DNA of 64,000 bases, from contig NZ_CANMMT010000001.1 of assembly GCF_947499065.1 (NCBI RefSeq), positions 1-64,000 of the forward strand, written 5' to 3'. The translations under genes and the position numbers were made by a program. Below are positions 1 through 8,970 of this stretch, piece by piece. The DNA comes from an uncultured Tenacibaculum sp. GTDB lineage: Bacteria; Bacteroidota; Bacteroidia; Flavobacteriales; Flavobacteriaceae. Under the pieces are notes generated by a model, which did not search any database, had not been told where the DNA came from, and worked only from the letters and a program-made list of their open reading frames with translations. Position 1 is the first letter of the stretch; every line of letters starts with the position of its first letter.

Positions 1-1650
1 GAATCTGTTAACTTTAAATTAGTTCCATCTTTCGTTAAACTTGCATTAGTTGTATTGGTATCAATATCAGCTATAGCTACAGTTACTGCATTACCAGCTG
101 AATCTGTTAGCTTTAAATTAGTTCCATCTTTTACTAAACTTACATTTGTTGTATTCGTATTAATATCTGCAATTGGAACAGTTACCGAATTACCTGCTGA
201 ATCTGTTAGCTTTAAATTAGTTCCATCCTTGGTTAAACTTGTATTGGTTGTGTTGGTATCAATATCTGATAAAGCAACTGTTACTGCATTTCCTGCTGAA
301 TCTGTTAGCTTTAAGTTCGTTCCATCTTTTACTAAACTTACATTTGTTGTATTGATATCCGCAATTGCAACAGTTACCGAGTTACCTGCCGAGTCTGTTA
401 ACTTTAAATTATTTCCGTCCTTCGTTAAACTTGTATTGGTTGTATTAGTATCAATATCTGATAAAGCAACTGTTACTGCATTTCCTGCTGAATCTGTTAA
501 TTTTAAGTTCGTTCCGTCTTTTACTAAACTTACGTTAGTTGTATTCGTATTAATATCTGCAATTGGAACACTTACCGAATTACCTGCCGAGTCTGTTAAC
601 TTTAAGTTTGTTCCATCCTTGGTTAAACTTGTATTGGTTGTGTTCGTATCAATATCTGATAAAGCAACTGTTACTGCATTTCCTGCTGAATCTGTTAATT
701 TTAGATTAGTTCCGTCTTTCGTTAAACTTACATTGGTTGTATTCGTATTAATATCTGCAATTGCAACAGTTACCGAATTACCTGCCGAGTCTGTTAACTT
801 TAAATTATTTCCGTCCTTCGTTAAACTTGTATTGGTTGTATTGGTATCAATGTCTGATAAAGCAACTGTTACTGCGTTACCTGCTGAATCTGTTAATTTT
901 AAGTTCGTTCCATCTTTTACTAAACTTACGTTAGTTGTATTGATATCTCCGATTGGAACACTTACCGAATTACCTGCCGAATCTGTTAACTTTAAATTAG
1001 TTCCATCCTTTGCTAAGCTTGTATTCGTTGTATTGGTATCAATATCTGATAAAGCAACTGTTACTGCATTTCCTGCTGAATCTGTTAATTTTAAGTTCGT
1101 TCCATCTTTTACTAAACTTACATTTGTTGTATTGATATCTCCGATTGGAACACTTACAAAATTCCCCGCTGAATCCGTTAATTTTAGATTAGTTCCGTCT
1201 TTCGTTAAACTTACATTGGTTGTATTCGTATTGATATCTGCTATTGCAACACTTACTGAATTACCTGCCGAATCTGTTAACTTTAAATTAGTTCCATCTT
1301 TGGTTAAACTTGTATTGGTTGTATTGGTATCAATGTCTGATAAAGCAACTGTTACTGCGTTTCCTGCTGAATCTGTTAATTTTAAGTTCGTTCCATCTTT
1401 TACTAAACTTACATTTGTTGTATTGATATCTCCGATTGGAACACTTACAAAATTCCCCGCTGAATCCGTTAATTTTAGATTAGTTCCGTCTTTCGTTAAA
1501 CTTACATTGGTTGTATTCGTATTGATATCTGCAATTGCAACACTTACTGAATTACCTGCCGAATCTGTTAACTTTAAATTAGTTCCATCCTTTGCTAAGC
1601 TAACATTAGTTGTATTGTTTGCTAATGCACTTACTTCATCTGCAGTAATT
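1..1650 (-). repeat. Coding tandem repeat, 99-bp and 93-bp units, at least 17 copies
   Basis: The motif GAATCTGTTA, or a one- to two-base variant such as GAGTCTGTTA or GAATCCGTTA, begins at 1, 100, 199, 298, 391, 490, 589, 688, 787, 886, 979, 1078, 1171, 1270, 1369, 1462 and 1561 on the plus strand. Spacing is 99 bp except four 93-bp steps, so every unit stays in frame; the short form lacks two codons (Asn-Thr). The two blocks starting at 1078 and 1369 are almost identical for over 200 bp, which shows a recent three-unit (291-bp) duplication. The array continues past the left edge. Confidence 0.95.
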
Positions 1651-1925
1651 AATCTATTCCACTTATTATTAAACCAATAATAATATCCTTTTTTTAATCC
1701 CGACACTTCCGAAGTGTTATAAACAGTAAGTCCCTCAACATTACCTGAAGCTATCGTTGAAGCATCTGTTAATGATTTTAATGCTATTTTAGGTATTAAT
1801 AATCCTTTGTTATTAGATACAATTTCTAACTGTGCCGATTTATTTGGTGCTACAGTACCAATACCTACTTGTCCATAGATACTACTTCCAATTAGAAGGG
1901 CTAATATTTGTACTTGTTTTTTCAT
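1..1925 (-). CDS. Large tandem-repeat secreted/surface protein, partial (C-terminus beyond window)
   Basis: The reading frame starts at the ATG complementary to 1923-1925 and stays open to the left edge, giving about 641 codons without a stop. It opens with a signal peptide-like stretch (MKKQVQILALL) followed by a QVGIGTxxPxxSAxLEI motif at about residues 19-35, which is common at the N-terminus of flavobacterial surface and tail-fibre-like proteins. A non-repetitive stretch to about residue 100 follows, then 31- or 33-residue repeats with the core KDGTNLKLTDSAGN. It is the last visible gene of a minus-strand run with the OmpA, PorP/SprF and type B sorted proteins, 20 bp after the OmpA gene. 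A role as a surface adhesin or filament is inferred. No sorting domain can be seen because the end is missing. Confidence 0.85.
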   Translation of the reverse strand, partial: MKKQVQILALLIGSSIYGQVGIGTVAPNKSAQLEIVSNNKGLLIPKIALKSLTDASTIASGNVEGLTVYNTSEVSGLKKGYYYWFNNKWNRLITADEVSALANNTTNVSLAKDGTNLKLTDSAGNSVSVAIADINTNTTNVSLTKDGTNLKLTDSAGNFVSVPIGDINTTNVSLVKDGTNLKLTDSAGNAVTVALSDIDTNTTNTSLTKDGTNLKLTDSAGNSVSVAIADINTNTTNVSLTKDGTNLKLTDSAGNFVSVPIGDINTTNVSLVKDGTNLKLTDSAGNAVTVALSDIDTNTTNTSLAKDGTNLKLTDSAGNSVSVPIGDINTTNVSLVKDGTNLKLTDSAGNAVTVALSDIDTNTTNTSLTKDGNNLKLTDSAGNSVTVAIADINTNTTNVSLTKDGTNLKLTDSAGNAVTVALSDIDTNTTNTSLTKDGTNLKLTDSAGNSVSVPIADINTNTTNVSLVKDGTNLKLTDSAGNAVTVALSDIDTNTTNTSLTKDGNNLKLTDSAGNSVTVAIADINTTNVSLVKDGTNLKLTDSAGNAVTVALSDIDTNTTNTSLTKDGTNLKLTDSAGNSVTVPIADINTNTTNVSLVKDGTNLKLTDSAGNAVTVAIADIDTNTTNASLTKDGTNLKLTD

Positions 1926-1945
1926 AATTATAAAAGTTTATTTTT

Positions 1946-3862
1946 TTATTTTTTTACTATTTGGAATTCCGTTCTTCTGTTTAATTGATATTCCTGTTTA
2001 GAACATTTTTTAGGGTATTGACAATCAATTATTGGCTTAGTTTCTCCATAACCTTTACCTAGTAATCTTCTTTTGCTTATACCTCTTTTTTCTAAAAACT
2101 CAATTACTTTTTGAGTTCGCTTATCAGATAATTTTAAATTGTATTCTGGACGTCCTCTATTATCTGCATAAGATTTAATTTCTATGCTGATTTCTTTCTG
2201 TTTTTGTAAAAATTCAATGAGTTTTTCTAACTTGACTATTGCATCTTTTCGGATGTTAGCTTTGTTATAATCGTAGTATATTTTGGTATTTAATACCTTT
2301 TTAAAGTCTTCATCTTTTTTAACCTCAACCTTCTTTTTCTTTACTTCCAATCGGATATTCCCTCCATTATATTTTTCTGGAATAAACTTATCTATAAAAG
2401 CATAAGTCTCTTTTTCTGCTTTAAGAATATTTGGCTTATATTTATTTACTTTTAAAGTAAATTTACCTTCTGCATCTGTAACTCCTGTCGATTGAATTTT
2501 TCCATTAGTATCTGTAACAGTAACTATTACTCCTACAACTGGCTTTTTAGTTTCTTGATCAATTACCAAACCTTCTAAATCATACTCTATTGCATCTTTT
2601 ATAGGAATAGTTTCTATAAACTTGTATATATTATCTACTCCAGACCTATCTGAACTAAAAAAGCCTTTTTTAGTAATATTATCTATTGAAAAAGCATAGT
2701 CATCCTTTGAACTATTAATAGGTTTACCAACATTTATTAATTGCTGTCTCTTAGATGCTAAATCGAAATAAAACACGTCATAACCTCCTAATCCAAAATG
2801 TCCATCAGACGAGAAATACAACTCATATTTTGAAGTTACAAATGGGAAAGACTCCCTTCCTTTTGTATTAATTTTTGCCCCTAAGTTTTTTGGTTTCCCT
2901 AGCGTTCCTTGATTATAAATATCTACTGAATAAATATCAGTTTCTCCATAAGACCCTGGCATATCTGAAACATAATACAGTTTTTTTTCGTTTGGAGATA
3001 ATGCTGGATGTGCTGTTGAATAACTATCTCCATTAATAGTTAGGTCTTCAATATTTCCCCACCTTCCATTAGCACCTTTTGTAGCTCGGTAAATTTTTAA
3101 TCTTGCTATCTTACTATTTTCATCTAAAGGTGTATTATTAGATTTTGTGAAATACATGGTTTTACCATCTTTTGTAATAACAGCTGATGATTCATGATAT
3201 ATAGAATTAACAGCTCCTTTAAGCAATTTTGGTTTTGAGTAATGATTACTTTTAGGATTTATAACAGCTGTATAGATATCTAAAAACCGTTCATTATCCC
3301 AAGCATCTATTCTACCTATACTAGCTCTTGTATTTCTAGCTGATGAAAAATATAAAGTATCATTTCTCAAAAAAGCACCATAATCCATGTACTTTGAATT
3401 TATCTCTAGAGAATCTAGCTTGAACCTATTAGAGTTTAACTCAATGATATTTAGATAATCCTCACTGTCTTTTAAGTTTTTATCTAAAAAGCCTGAAGCT
3501 TTTAAAAACTTATTATAAATTTTTTCTGCTTTTTGTTTTTCTCCAATAGCTCTTAGTGATTGAGAATACCTTAATAAATAGTTTTTATCATCTTGTACTT
3601 CTTTGGTGTCGTATAGTTTTTGATACCATATAGCCGCTTTTGAATAATCTGCATTAAAATAATAGGCATTTCCTAATTTTAATAGCACATCTGGCGACTC
3701 ATTCCCTAATTTAACTACTTTTAAGTATGCTTTTGCAGCATTTATATACGCAGAATTTTCATATTCTTCATTTGCTTTTTTTAACTCTTTTTCTTGAGCT
3801 GTTACTCCTAACAGCATAAAAAAAGCAACTGCAAATAAGGTTATTGTATTGTTATATTTCAT
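1946..3862 (-). CDS. OmpA-family protein with TPR, PD40-like repeats and carboxypeptidase-regulatory domain
   Basis: The protein has 638 residues. In order it has a signal peptide (1-22), TPR-like helices (about 25-130), several PD40/WD40-like beta strands (about 150-420, for example DGKTMYFTKS and YELYFSSDGHFG), a carboxypeptidase-like regulatory beta-sandwich (about 430-505) and a C-terminal OmpA peptidoglycan-binding domain (about 520-638). Proteins of this architecture are regularly encoded next to PorP/SprF genes in flavobacteria and are thought to anchor the secretion or adhesin complex to peptidoglycan. Here it lies 15 bp downstream of the PorP/SprF gene and 20 bp upstream of the repeat protein, so one operon is likely. 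The family assignment is firm. The partner specificity is inferred. Confidence 0.9.
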   Translation of the reverse strand: MKYNNTITLFAVAFFMLLGVTAQEKELKKANEEYENSAYINAAKAYLKVVKLGNESPDVLLKLGNAYYFNADYSKAAIWYQKLYDTKEVQDDKNYLLRYSQSLRAIGEKQKAEKIYNKFLKASGFLDKNLKDSEDYLNIIELNSNRFKLDSLEINSKYMDYGAFLRNDTLYFSSARNTRASIGRIDAWDNERFLDIYTAVINPKSNHYSKPKLLKGAVNSIYHESSAVITKDGKTMYFTKSNNTPLDENSKIARLKIYRATKGANGRWGNIEDLTINGDSYSTAHPALSPNEKKLYYVSDMPGSYGETDIYSVDIYNQGTLGKPKNLGAKINTKGRESFPFVTSKYELYFSSDGHFGLGGYDVFYFDLASKRQQLINVGKPINSSKDDYAFSIDNITKKGFFSSDRSGVDNIYKFIETIPIKDAIEYDLEGLVIDQETKKPVVGVIVTVTDTNGKIQSTGVTDAEGKFTLKVNKYKPNILKAEKETYAFIDKFIPEKYNGGNIRLEVKKKKVEVKKDEDFKKVLNTKIYYDYNKANIRKDAIVKLEKLIEFLQKQKEISIEIKSYADNRGRPEYNLKLSDKRTQKVIEFLEKRGISKRRLLGKGYGETKPIIDCQYPKKCSKQEYQLNRRTEFQIVKK

Positions 3863-3877
3863 TAGATATTTTTTTAA

Positions 3878-4795
3878 TTAAAAGAATCTTGGAGAAATCT
3901 TTCCTTGTACTTTTTTGAAGAATTCGTACCTTAGAAATACTTCATGAGAACCTGAGTTATAATTTCCAATATCAGTAGTATCATAGTCATAAGCATATCC
4001 TATAAATAAAGAGTTTGATATCTGTACACCTACTAAAGCACTTATCGCAGCACTCAACCTATACGATGCTCCTAACGTAACTTTCTCATTGATTAAAAAA
4101 TTAGTTGATAAGTCTACCACTAATGGCGCTCCATTAGTTACTTTAAAGAGTGTTGCAGGTTTAAATTTTAAGTTATCTGTCAATTCAAAAACATACCCTC
4201 CTGTTAAATAAAAATGCTGGGTTTTTGCAACATTGGAGGTTGACGAATTTTTATAATGCTTTGTATAAAGTAAATTAGGCACCGATAAACCTACATACCA
4301 TTTTTCTGTATATAAATACCCCCCAACTCCAACTATTGGTGAAGTTTCCCTTAAATTATTTAAGAAAGGATTATCCGTTGGGTTTTCAATATTTAACTTA
4401 GAATAATCTACATCTATAATATGTAGCCCTCCTTTTAACCCGAAAGCAAAATTTAAATCGTAATCATTTAAAGGCAGTATATAAGATAAATCTGCTGCAA
4501 ATGATGTTTCTACAGACGGACCTATCTCTTCCCTATATACAGATAACCCTAATCCTGTTCTTTCTCCCATTGGAGTATTAATAGACAATGTTTGCGTTAT
4601 TGGTGCACCTGGAATACCTTGCCATTGCGACCTATGTAGTGCATTAATACTTAATACATTTCTTGTACCTGCATAAGCTGGATTTATAGAAATGGTATTA
4701 TACATATATTGTGTAAACTGTGAATCTTGCTGAGAATAAATTGAATAATTTGCAAACAAAACAAGCAACACAATAATCACTTTAAAATCCTTCAT
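3878..4795 (-). CDS. PorP/SprF family type IX secretion system outer-membrane protein
   Basis: The 305-residue protein has a signal peptide ending near YSIYSQQ and the family N-terminal signature QFTQYMYNxISINPAYAG at about residues 26-43, followed by an alternating beta-barrel pattern to the C-terminus. PorP/SprF proteins are outer-membrane barrels of the type IX secretion system. Individual paralogues assist export of particular proteins, especially those with type B C-terminal sorting domains. The gene lies 6 bp downstream of a gene for exactly such a protein and 15 bp upstream of an OmpA protein, so a dedicated export cassette is likely. Length and motif are typical for the family. Nothing looks truncated. 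Confidence 0.93.
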   Translation of the reverse strand: MKDFKVIIVLLVLFANYSIYSQQDSQFTQYMYNTISINPAYAGTRNVLSINALHRSQWQGIPGAPITQTLSINTPMGERTGLGLSVYREEIGPSVETSFAADLSYILPLNDYDLNFAFGLKGGLHIIDVDYSKLNIENPTDNPFLNNLRETSPIVGVGGYLYTEKWYVGLSVPNLLYTKHYKNSSTSNVAKTQHFYLTGGYVFELTDNLKFKPATLFKVTNGAPLVVDLSTNFLINEKVTLGASYRLSAAISALVGVQISNSLFIGYAYDYDTTDIGNYNSGSHEVFLRYEFFKKVQGKISPRFF

Positions 4796-4801
4796 AATTA
4801 A

Positions 4802-6028
4802 TTAGTTTATAAATAAATACCCTGCTCTTTTTACCATTTCAGAATTGTATTTATATTCTAAAATGTAATAGTATGTTCCTTTAGGTAACTTGTCATTTCG
4901 ATTTAGAGTTAACCTTCCATCTGAGTACCCTCTAAATGATTTATCTTTATTATTGTACCCTTTCGTTTCAAATATTTTGATTCCTGATTTATTAAATATC
5001 TTAACTGTGTTATCTGGATATTTTTCAATACAAGTAAATTTTAAAACATCATTTTTACCATCATCATTGGTACTCAAACCATTATATACTGTTAAGCACC
5101 CTCCTGGAAGTATTAGTTCTTCTTTAACTAATGCTAAAGCAAAAACACCGTAGCCTGTGGCTTCTGAAATTGTTGTTACTGAATTTGTAAGCTCATCTAC
5201 GACACCTCCTTCGTCTACCCAATATCCTTTAGTAGGGTCCCAACGAACTATATGTATTGCTGTTTTGGAAGTTGCTTGTGTAATAGCTGAAGAAGTTGTA
5301 TTGTTATTCCATGTAAGTGTAACAATTACATTAGAATTTCCATTTTCTTTTGTAATTTCCCAATACTCATTTACATCGATATATTTTATTATCCCTTCTT
5401 TTAAGTTGTGTGGATATAACGTATTACTATTTTCTAAAAAATATTTAGACTTTATGCTTTCTCTCGCATCGGTTGGAGCTGATATTTTTGATGCTCTATA
5501 ATAATTTTTATCTCCTATGGGAAATTCAAAAGCTGTGTCTCCAATTTTATACACATAGCCATCAACATGACTAGTATTAGAAGTATTACTATGCGATGCA
5601 TTTTGCTCAAAAGTTATAGTTCCATTAAAGTTTGTATTATCTACAATACCAGATGAAAAATCTGCTTCATTGTATACATTTAATTTCCCTGACAATTGAA
5701 ATGGAACTGCATTAGATGTATTATTAAATAGCACATTATTAAAACGACTGACTTTATTTCCTGAAATTTGTTGAAAATTGTTACCAACAAAATTCGCTGT
5801 ACCATTAGGTTTCAAAAAATCGACGAGACCTTCATTTTTAAAATTTGCATATACATACATTTCACCTTCATTGATAAAGTTTCCTGTATTCTTATTTTCA
5901 AAATCATTAACTAATGAAATTGTTGTGTTCGGAGTAACATATAAGTCTCCTTCGTTAATTGTTTGTCCTAAACTATAAGTGCTATTAAAAAACACCATAA
6001 TTATAATGACCATACTCAGTTTCTTCAT
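4802..6028 (-). CDS. T9SS type B sorting domain (gliding-motility C-terminal, CHU_C-like) secreted protein
   Basis: The 408-residue protein starts with a signal peptide (MKKLSMVIIIMVFFNSTYSLGQ). A central beta-rich region of no recognised family follows. The last ~90 residues carry the type B sorting domain: the opening CLTVYNGLSTNDDGKND, the KIFNKSGIKIFET strand, and the terminal KGTYYYILEY...RAGYLFIN. Type B domains direct export through the type IX system and usually work with a cognate PorP/SprF protein, which is encoded directly downstream. This is the first gene of the minus-strand operon; only a short leader (6029-6060) separates it from a hairpin at 6061-6092. The function of the exported domain is unknown. 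Confidence 0.88.
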   Translation of the reverse strand: MKKLSMVIIIMVFFNSTYSLGQTINEGDLYVTPNTTISLVNDFENKNTGNFINEGEMYVYANFKNEGLVDFLKPNGTANFVGNNFQQISGNKVSRFNNVLFNNTSNAVPFQLSGKLNVYNEADFSSGIVDNTNFNGTITFEQNASHSNTSNTSHVDGYVYKIGDTAFEFPIGDKNYYRASKISAPTDARESIKSKYFLENSNTLYPHNLKEGIIKYIDVNEYWEITKENGNSNVIVTLTWNNNTTSSAITQATSKTAIHIVRWDPTKGYWVDEGGVVDELTNSVTTISEATGYGVFALALVKEELILPGGCLTVYNGLSTNDDGKNDVLKFTCIEKYPDNTVKIFNKSGIKIFETKGYNNKDKSFRGYSDGRLTLNRNDKLPKGTYYYILEYKYNSEMVKRAGYLFIN

Positions 6029-6060
6029 TTTATTTTTTTAAGTGAATTAAATTTTGAAAC

Positions 6061-6092
6061 ACAGAATTGGTTTTCCCTTTTAACCATTCTGT
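6061..6092 (-). terminator. Hairpin between hypothetical gene and T9SS operon
   Basis: ACAGAATTGGTT (6061-6072) pairs with AACCATTCTGT (6082-6092) with one bulged T. On the minus strand it follows the stop of the gene ending at 6111 and is followed by a TTTC/AAAATTT stretch. It probably ends that transcript before the operon starting at 6028. The weak U-tract keeps confidence moderate. Confidence 0.5.
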
Positions 6093-6110
6093 TATTTCTT
6101 AAACTTCAGG

Positions 6111-6734
6111 TTAGCTATTTGCTTTAAACATTAGCTTATTAAACAGGGAATCTTTGTCATTTCTCATTTTTAACAAAGCATGTACAGGAGTGGAAAAAAA
6201 GTACTGGCAGTATGTTAAGTGTACTCTGGATATGTATGGGAAAACACTTTGATTTAAGGTATTCAAAGTCATCATTTCCCCAAAAGTTGTAATCACTAAA
6301 GAATTGTGGAAATTCTCTTTAGGTAAGGTTATAGTGTTGGTGATTACTTTTGATGAATTAATATTGATAACATTCTCTTTTTTATCTATATATGTTAATG
6401 CTTGTTTTTTAAATTTAAAAAAAACATTAGCTATAGATTTTAATTTTAGAACATCATAATTATGGTCAACTTTAATATATTTTGCTTCCTCCCAATAATA
6501 AAACTCCTTAGTTATATTATTAGAAAAAGCTAATACATTTTTTAGGTTATTGTTAATGAATGTTGATGCTTCTGTAGCTTCAATTAATTTTACTTTTGAA
6601 ACAACAGCATCGTTAGTAAACGATGTTACATCTAATTTTGAAAATTTGTTTTGTGAAAAAATTTGCTCTCCAACTATAGAGAACGAATCTGAAGCAGAAA
6701 ACAAGAATACTAATATAAAGGCATAATTCCTCAT
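6111..6734 (-). CDS. Hypothetical secreted protein
   Basis: I chose the ATG at 6732-6734 because the protein then begins MRNYAFILVFLFSASDSFS, a plausible signal peptide. The longer frame from 6791 adds a polar stretch (MSREYYFPPQFNNN) that would bury it. The mature part, about 185 residues, is mixed alpha/beta with no motif I recognise: a Lys-rich central part and a closing HALLKMRNDKDSLFNKLMFKANS-like tail. It sits upstream of the T9SS export operon in the same orientation but is separated by a terminator-like hairpin. No function can be proposed. It may be a secreted or periplasmic protein. Confidence 0.6.
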   Translation of the reverse strand: MRNYAFILVFLFSASDSFSIVGEQIFSQNKFSKLDVTSFTNDAVVSKVKLIEATEASTFINNNLKNVLAFSNNITKEFYYWEEAKYIKVDHNYDVLKLKSIANVFFKFKKQALTYIDKKENVININSSKVITNTITLPKENFHNSLVITTFGEMMTLNTLNQSVFPYISRVHLTYCQYFFSTPVHALLKMRNDKDSLFNKLMFKANS

Positions 6735-7449
6735 ATTTAATAGACAATAATTGTTATTAAACTGAGGGGGGAAATAGTACTCTCGCGACAAAAATACATT
6801 TTTTTCTGTATTCGTACACTTTTTTTAAAAATAAATTAAAATTTAGGGGAAAAACCCCTTAACCTTGATTTTAAAGTTCTTAAAACATTATAACAATGTT
6901 ATTTCCCTAAGAAAAAACTTAATCATGAGCATGTAAAACACTTTTTATTTTATGAAAACAACAATTTTTATTATTTAAAAATCTGCACACCTAAAAATGT
7001 TTAATCAAAGTATAAAACAAGGCATAAACGTCACTCCTTTCTATACATTAAATTACTTTCTGAAATATTTACAACGAACAAAACTCAAATACATCTTTTT
7101 TTGATTTTCAAAAAATTATATATAATGTAGTCAAATATTCAAGAATTATTATCTGTAAAATTGCTTTCTGAAAATTCTTTCATAATCCACTCTATTTTAT
7201 AAAACGAACTTAAAAAGTCGAAAATATCTGTTGTCCAACAAATAAGTGTAAACCGAAAAGTCTTAGTGTAATGTAAATTATTCTATAACCTATTATAGAG
7301 TAATATATAAAGCTACAACAGGAAACTGCTTTTCTACAACTAGAAAACCAGTTTCTTGAGGTAATAAAATACTAATAAAACCTCAACTATAGGCTGAGTA
7401 AAAGTTAGTAATACCTTAATTACAATATAATTAAACTATGAAAAAATAA
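6735..7449. other. Intergenic region without a supported gene
   Basis: About 700 bp of very AT-rich sequence separate two minus-strand genes. A 35-codon frame from the ATG at 6997 has no recognisable features and no clear ribosome site, so I do not call it. The only clear structure is the hairpin pair at 7319-7386. The region should also hold the promoter for the gene starting at 6734. Confidence 0.5.
7319..7358 (-). terminator. Long hairpin downstream of the phosphoethanolamine transferase gene
   Basis: GAAACTGCTTTTCTA (7322-7336) pairs with TAGAAAACCAGTTTC (7341-7355) with one mismatch and a CAAC loop, and the stem extends to 7319/7358. A second shorter stem, TGAGGT at 7357-7362 with ACCTCA near 7380-7385, overlaps its edge. 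There is no strong U-tract on either strand, so it may be a terminator, an mRNA-stabilising end or a different regulatory structure. Confidence 0.4.
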
Positions 7450-8970
7450 TTATTTTTCATAAATACTCATATTCTCATCATAAATAGGACTCTCTATAGA
7501 TAGGAAATCTAACACACTATGAAAAATATTATGTTGTGATAGCATTTCATTTTCTTTCAATTTTCTAGAATTATCAGAAACCCATGTAATAAAAGGAATA
7601 TTAACTTGTTCTTTAGGAGCTATACTTATTGGTATTCCATGCATATACAAGTTATTTTCCCCTAAAGATTCACCATGATCTGAAATGTATATCATAGACG
7701 AATTATAATCTTTTAATAATTTTAATTCTTCAATTAATGAAGCCAAAATATAATCGGTATAAACAATTGTATTATCGTATGCATTTATTAGTTCTTCTTC
7801 ACTACATTTCGATAACTCTACACTATTACATACTGGTATAAATTTATTAAACTCTGGCGGGTGTTTTTTTGAATATGTTGGACCATGACTAGTACTTGTA
7901 TGTAATACCACTAGTATTTTATTCTTTTTACTTGCTAATATTTGTTCTTTTAAACCTGCAAGTAATACTTCATCATATTCACATCCAGCACCTTCACATA
8001 TTTTTTTTAAATCTTTTTTTCCTTGATAGTTTTTAATTTTAACTGTTGGCTCTCCCCAATTTGTAGTTCGCCAAACAACATCAACATCATTTCTAAACAA
8101 GTAATTAGGTAATATTTCAAATAATTTACCCGTGTTTTTGTATTCTAAAATACATTTAACTCCTGCTGTTGTGTAAGTTGCACAAGATTCAGCTTTGAAA
8201 CTTTGTAGATTTTTAATTTTAGATAATAATGGATTTGTATCTTTTTCATAGCCATACAACGAAAAATTTTGACTCCTTGCAGATTCACCAATTACAAGAA
8301 CAACCACAGATTTTTGATTATTCTCAATTTTAGCATCTGGTAATAAGATTTGCTGTTCGTTTTCTTGTTTTTTATGATAAAAAAATCTGTTCGTATTAAC
8401 TATGTATGACCATGGCATAACCAGGCCTCCTAAAGTTTTTGAATGTTTATCTATCCATAACCAGCTTGCAGAAGAAACATAAACAAGTGACAAAAGAAAA
8501 ATCAAAGTTAAAAATACGGTCACTAAAAATTTTTTAAAACTTACATATATAACTTTAATTTTATATACAAAAACACTTGGAACTATTCCTAAAAAAAGAA
8601 GGTAAGCGATTAAACCAATAGAAAAAAAACTGCTAGATTCCTCAAATCTAGTATTGAAAACATTTCCTATCATTGTTTTATCAATAATAACACCATAAGT
8701 ATTTATAAAATATACACAAATAGCACTAATGTTTAGAGTTAAAATCAACAACCATTTACCTATAGACCGAAGCAAAAACATGACAATATAAAAAACCAAA
8801 GCATTTAAAAATATCATTGCTATTATTAAGCTAAATATTAAAAAAACACCATTAAAACTTTTAGTATCTATATTATTGATAACAAACTTAAAAAAAGGGA
8901 ATTGATATAATATCAGGTTTATGAAACTTACTATTAAAATGAAGTAATTTAGTTTAATTTTTTTTGACAT
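7450..8970 (-). CDS. EptA/MCR-type lipid A phosphoethanolamine transferase
   Basis: The 506-residue protein has about five N-terminal membrane helices (to ~165) and a periplasmic sulfatase-fold catalytic domain. Visible active-site elements are the GES motif (E229), the nucleophile Thr267 four residues after Cys263, HTSTSHGP (357-364), DHGES (431-435) and His444. Cysteine pairs 263/273, 325/330 and 381/389 match the three disulfides known in EptA/MCR enzymes. Such enzymes move phosphoethanolamine from phosphatidylethanolamine to lipid A on the outer face of the inner membrane and lower binding of cationic peptides. Its start overlaps the upstream PAP2 gene by 17 bp. The acceptor position cannot be read from sequence. 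The pairing suggests the 1-position. Confidence 0.9.
   Translation of the reverse strand: MSKKIKLNYFILIVSFINLILYQFPFFKFVINNIDTKSFNGVFLIFSLIIAMIFLNALVFYIVMFLLRSIGKWLLILTLNISAICVYFINTYGVIIDKTMIGNVFNTRFEESSSFFSIGLIAYLLFLGIVPSVFVYKIKVIYVSFKKFLVTVFLTLIFLLSLVYVSSASWLWIDKHSKTLGGLVMPWSYIVNTNRFFYHKKQENEQQILLPDAKIENNQKSVVVLVIGESARSQNFSLYGYEKDTNPLLSKIKNLQSFKAESCATYTTAGVKCILEYKNTGKLFEILPNYLFRNDVDVVWRTTNWGEPTVKIKNYQGKKDLKKICEGAGCEYDEVLLAGLKEQILASKKNKILVVLHTSTSHGPTYSKKHPPEFNKFIPVCNSVELSKCSEEELINAYDNTIVYTDYILASLIEELKLLKDYNSSMIYISDHGESLGENNLYMHGIPISIAPKEQVNIPFITWVSDNSRKLKENEMLSQHNIFHSVLDFLSIESPIYDENMSIYEK

Noticed and set aside
55..1680. Long plus-strand frame over the repeat array
   Set aside because: It is the antisense of the minus-strand repeat gene. 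Repeats keep it open by chance, and the minus frame has a signal peptide and proper motif.
6735..6791. Longer N-terminus for the hypothetical gene at 6111
   Set aside because: The extra residues are polar and would hide the signal peptide that starts at 6734.
6997..7104. 35-codon plus-strand frame
   Set aside because: It has no recognisable motif, no clear ribosome site and random-looking composition in AT-rich DNA.
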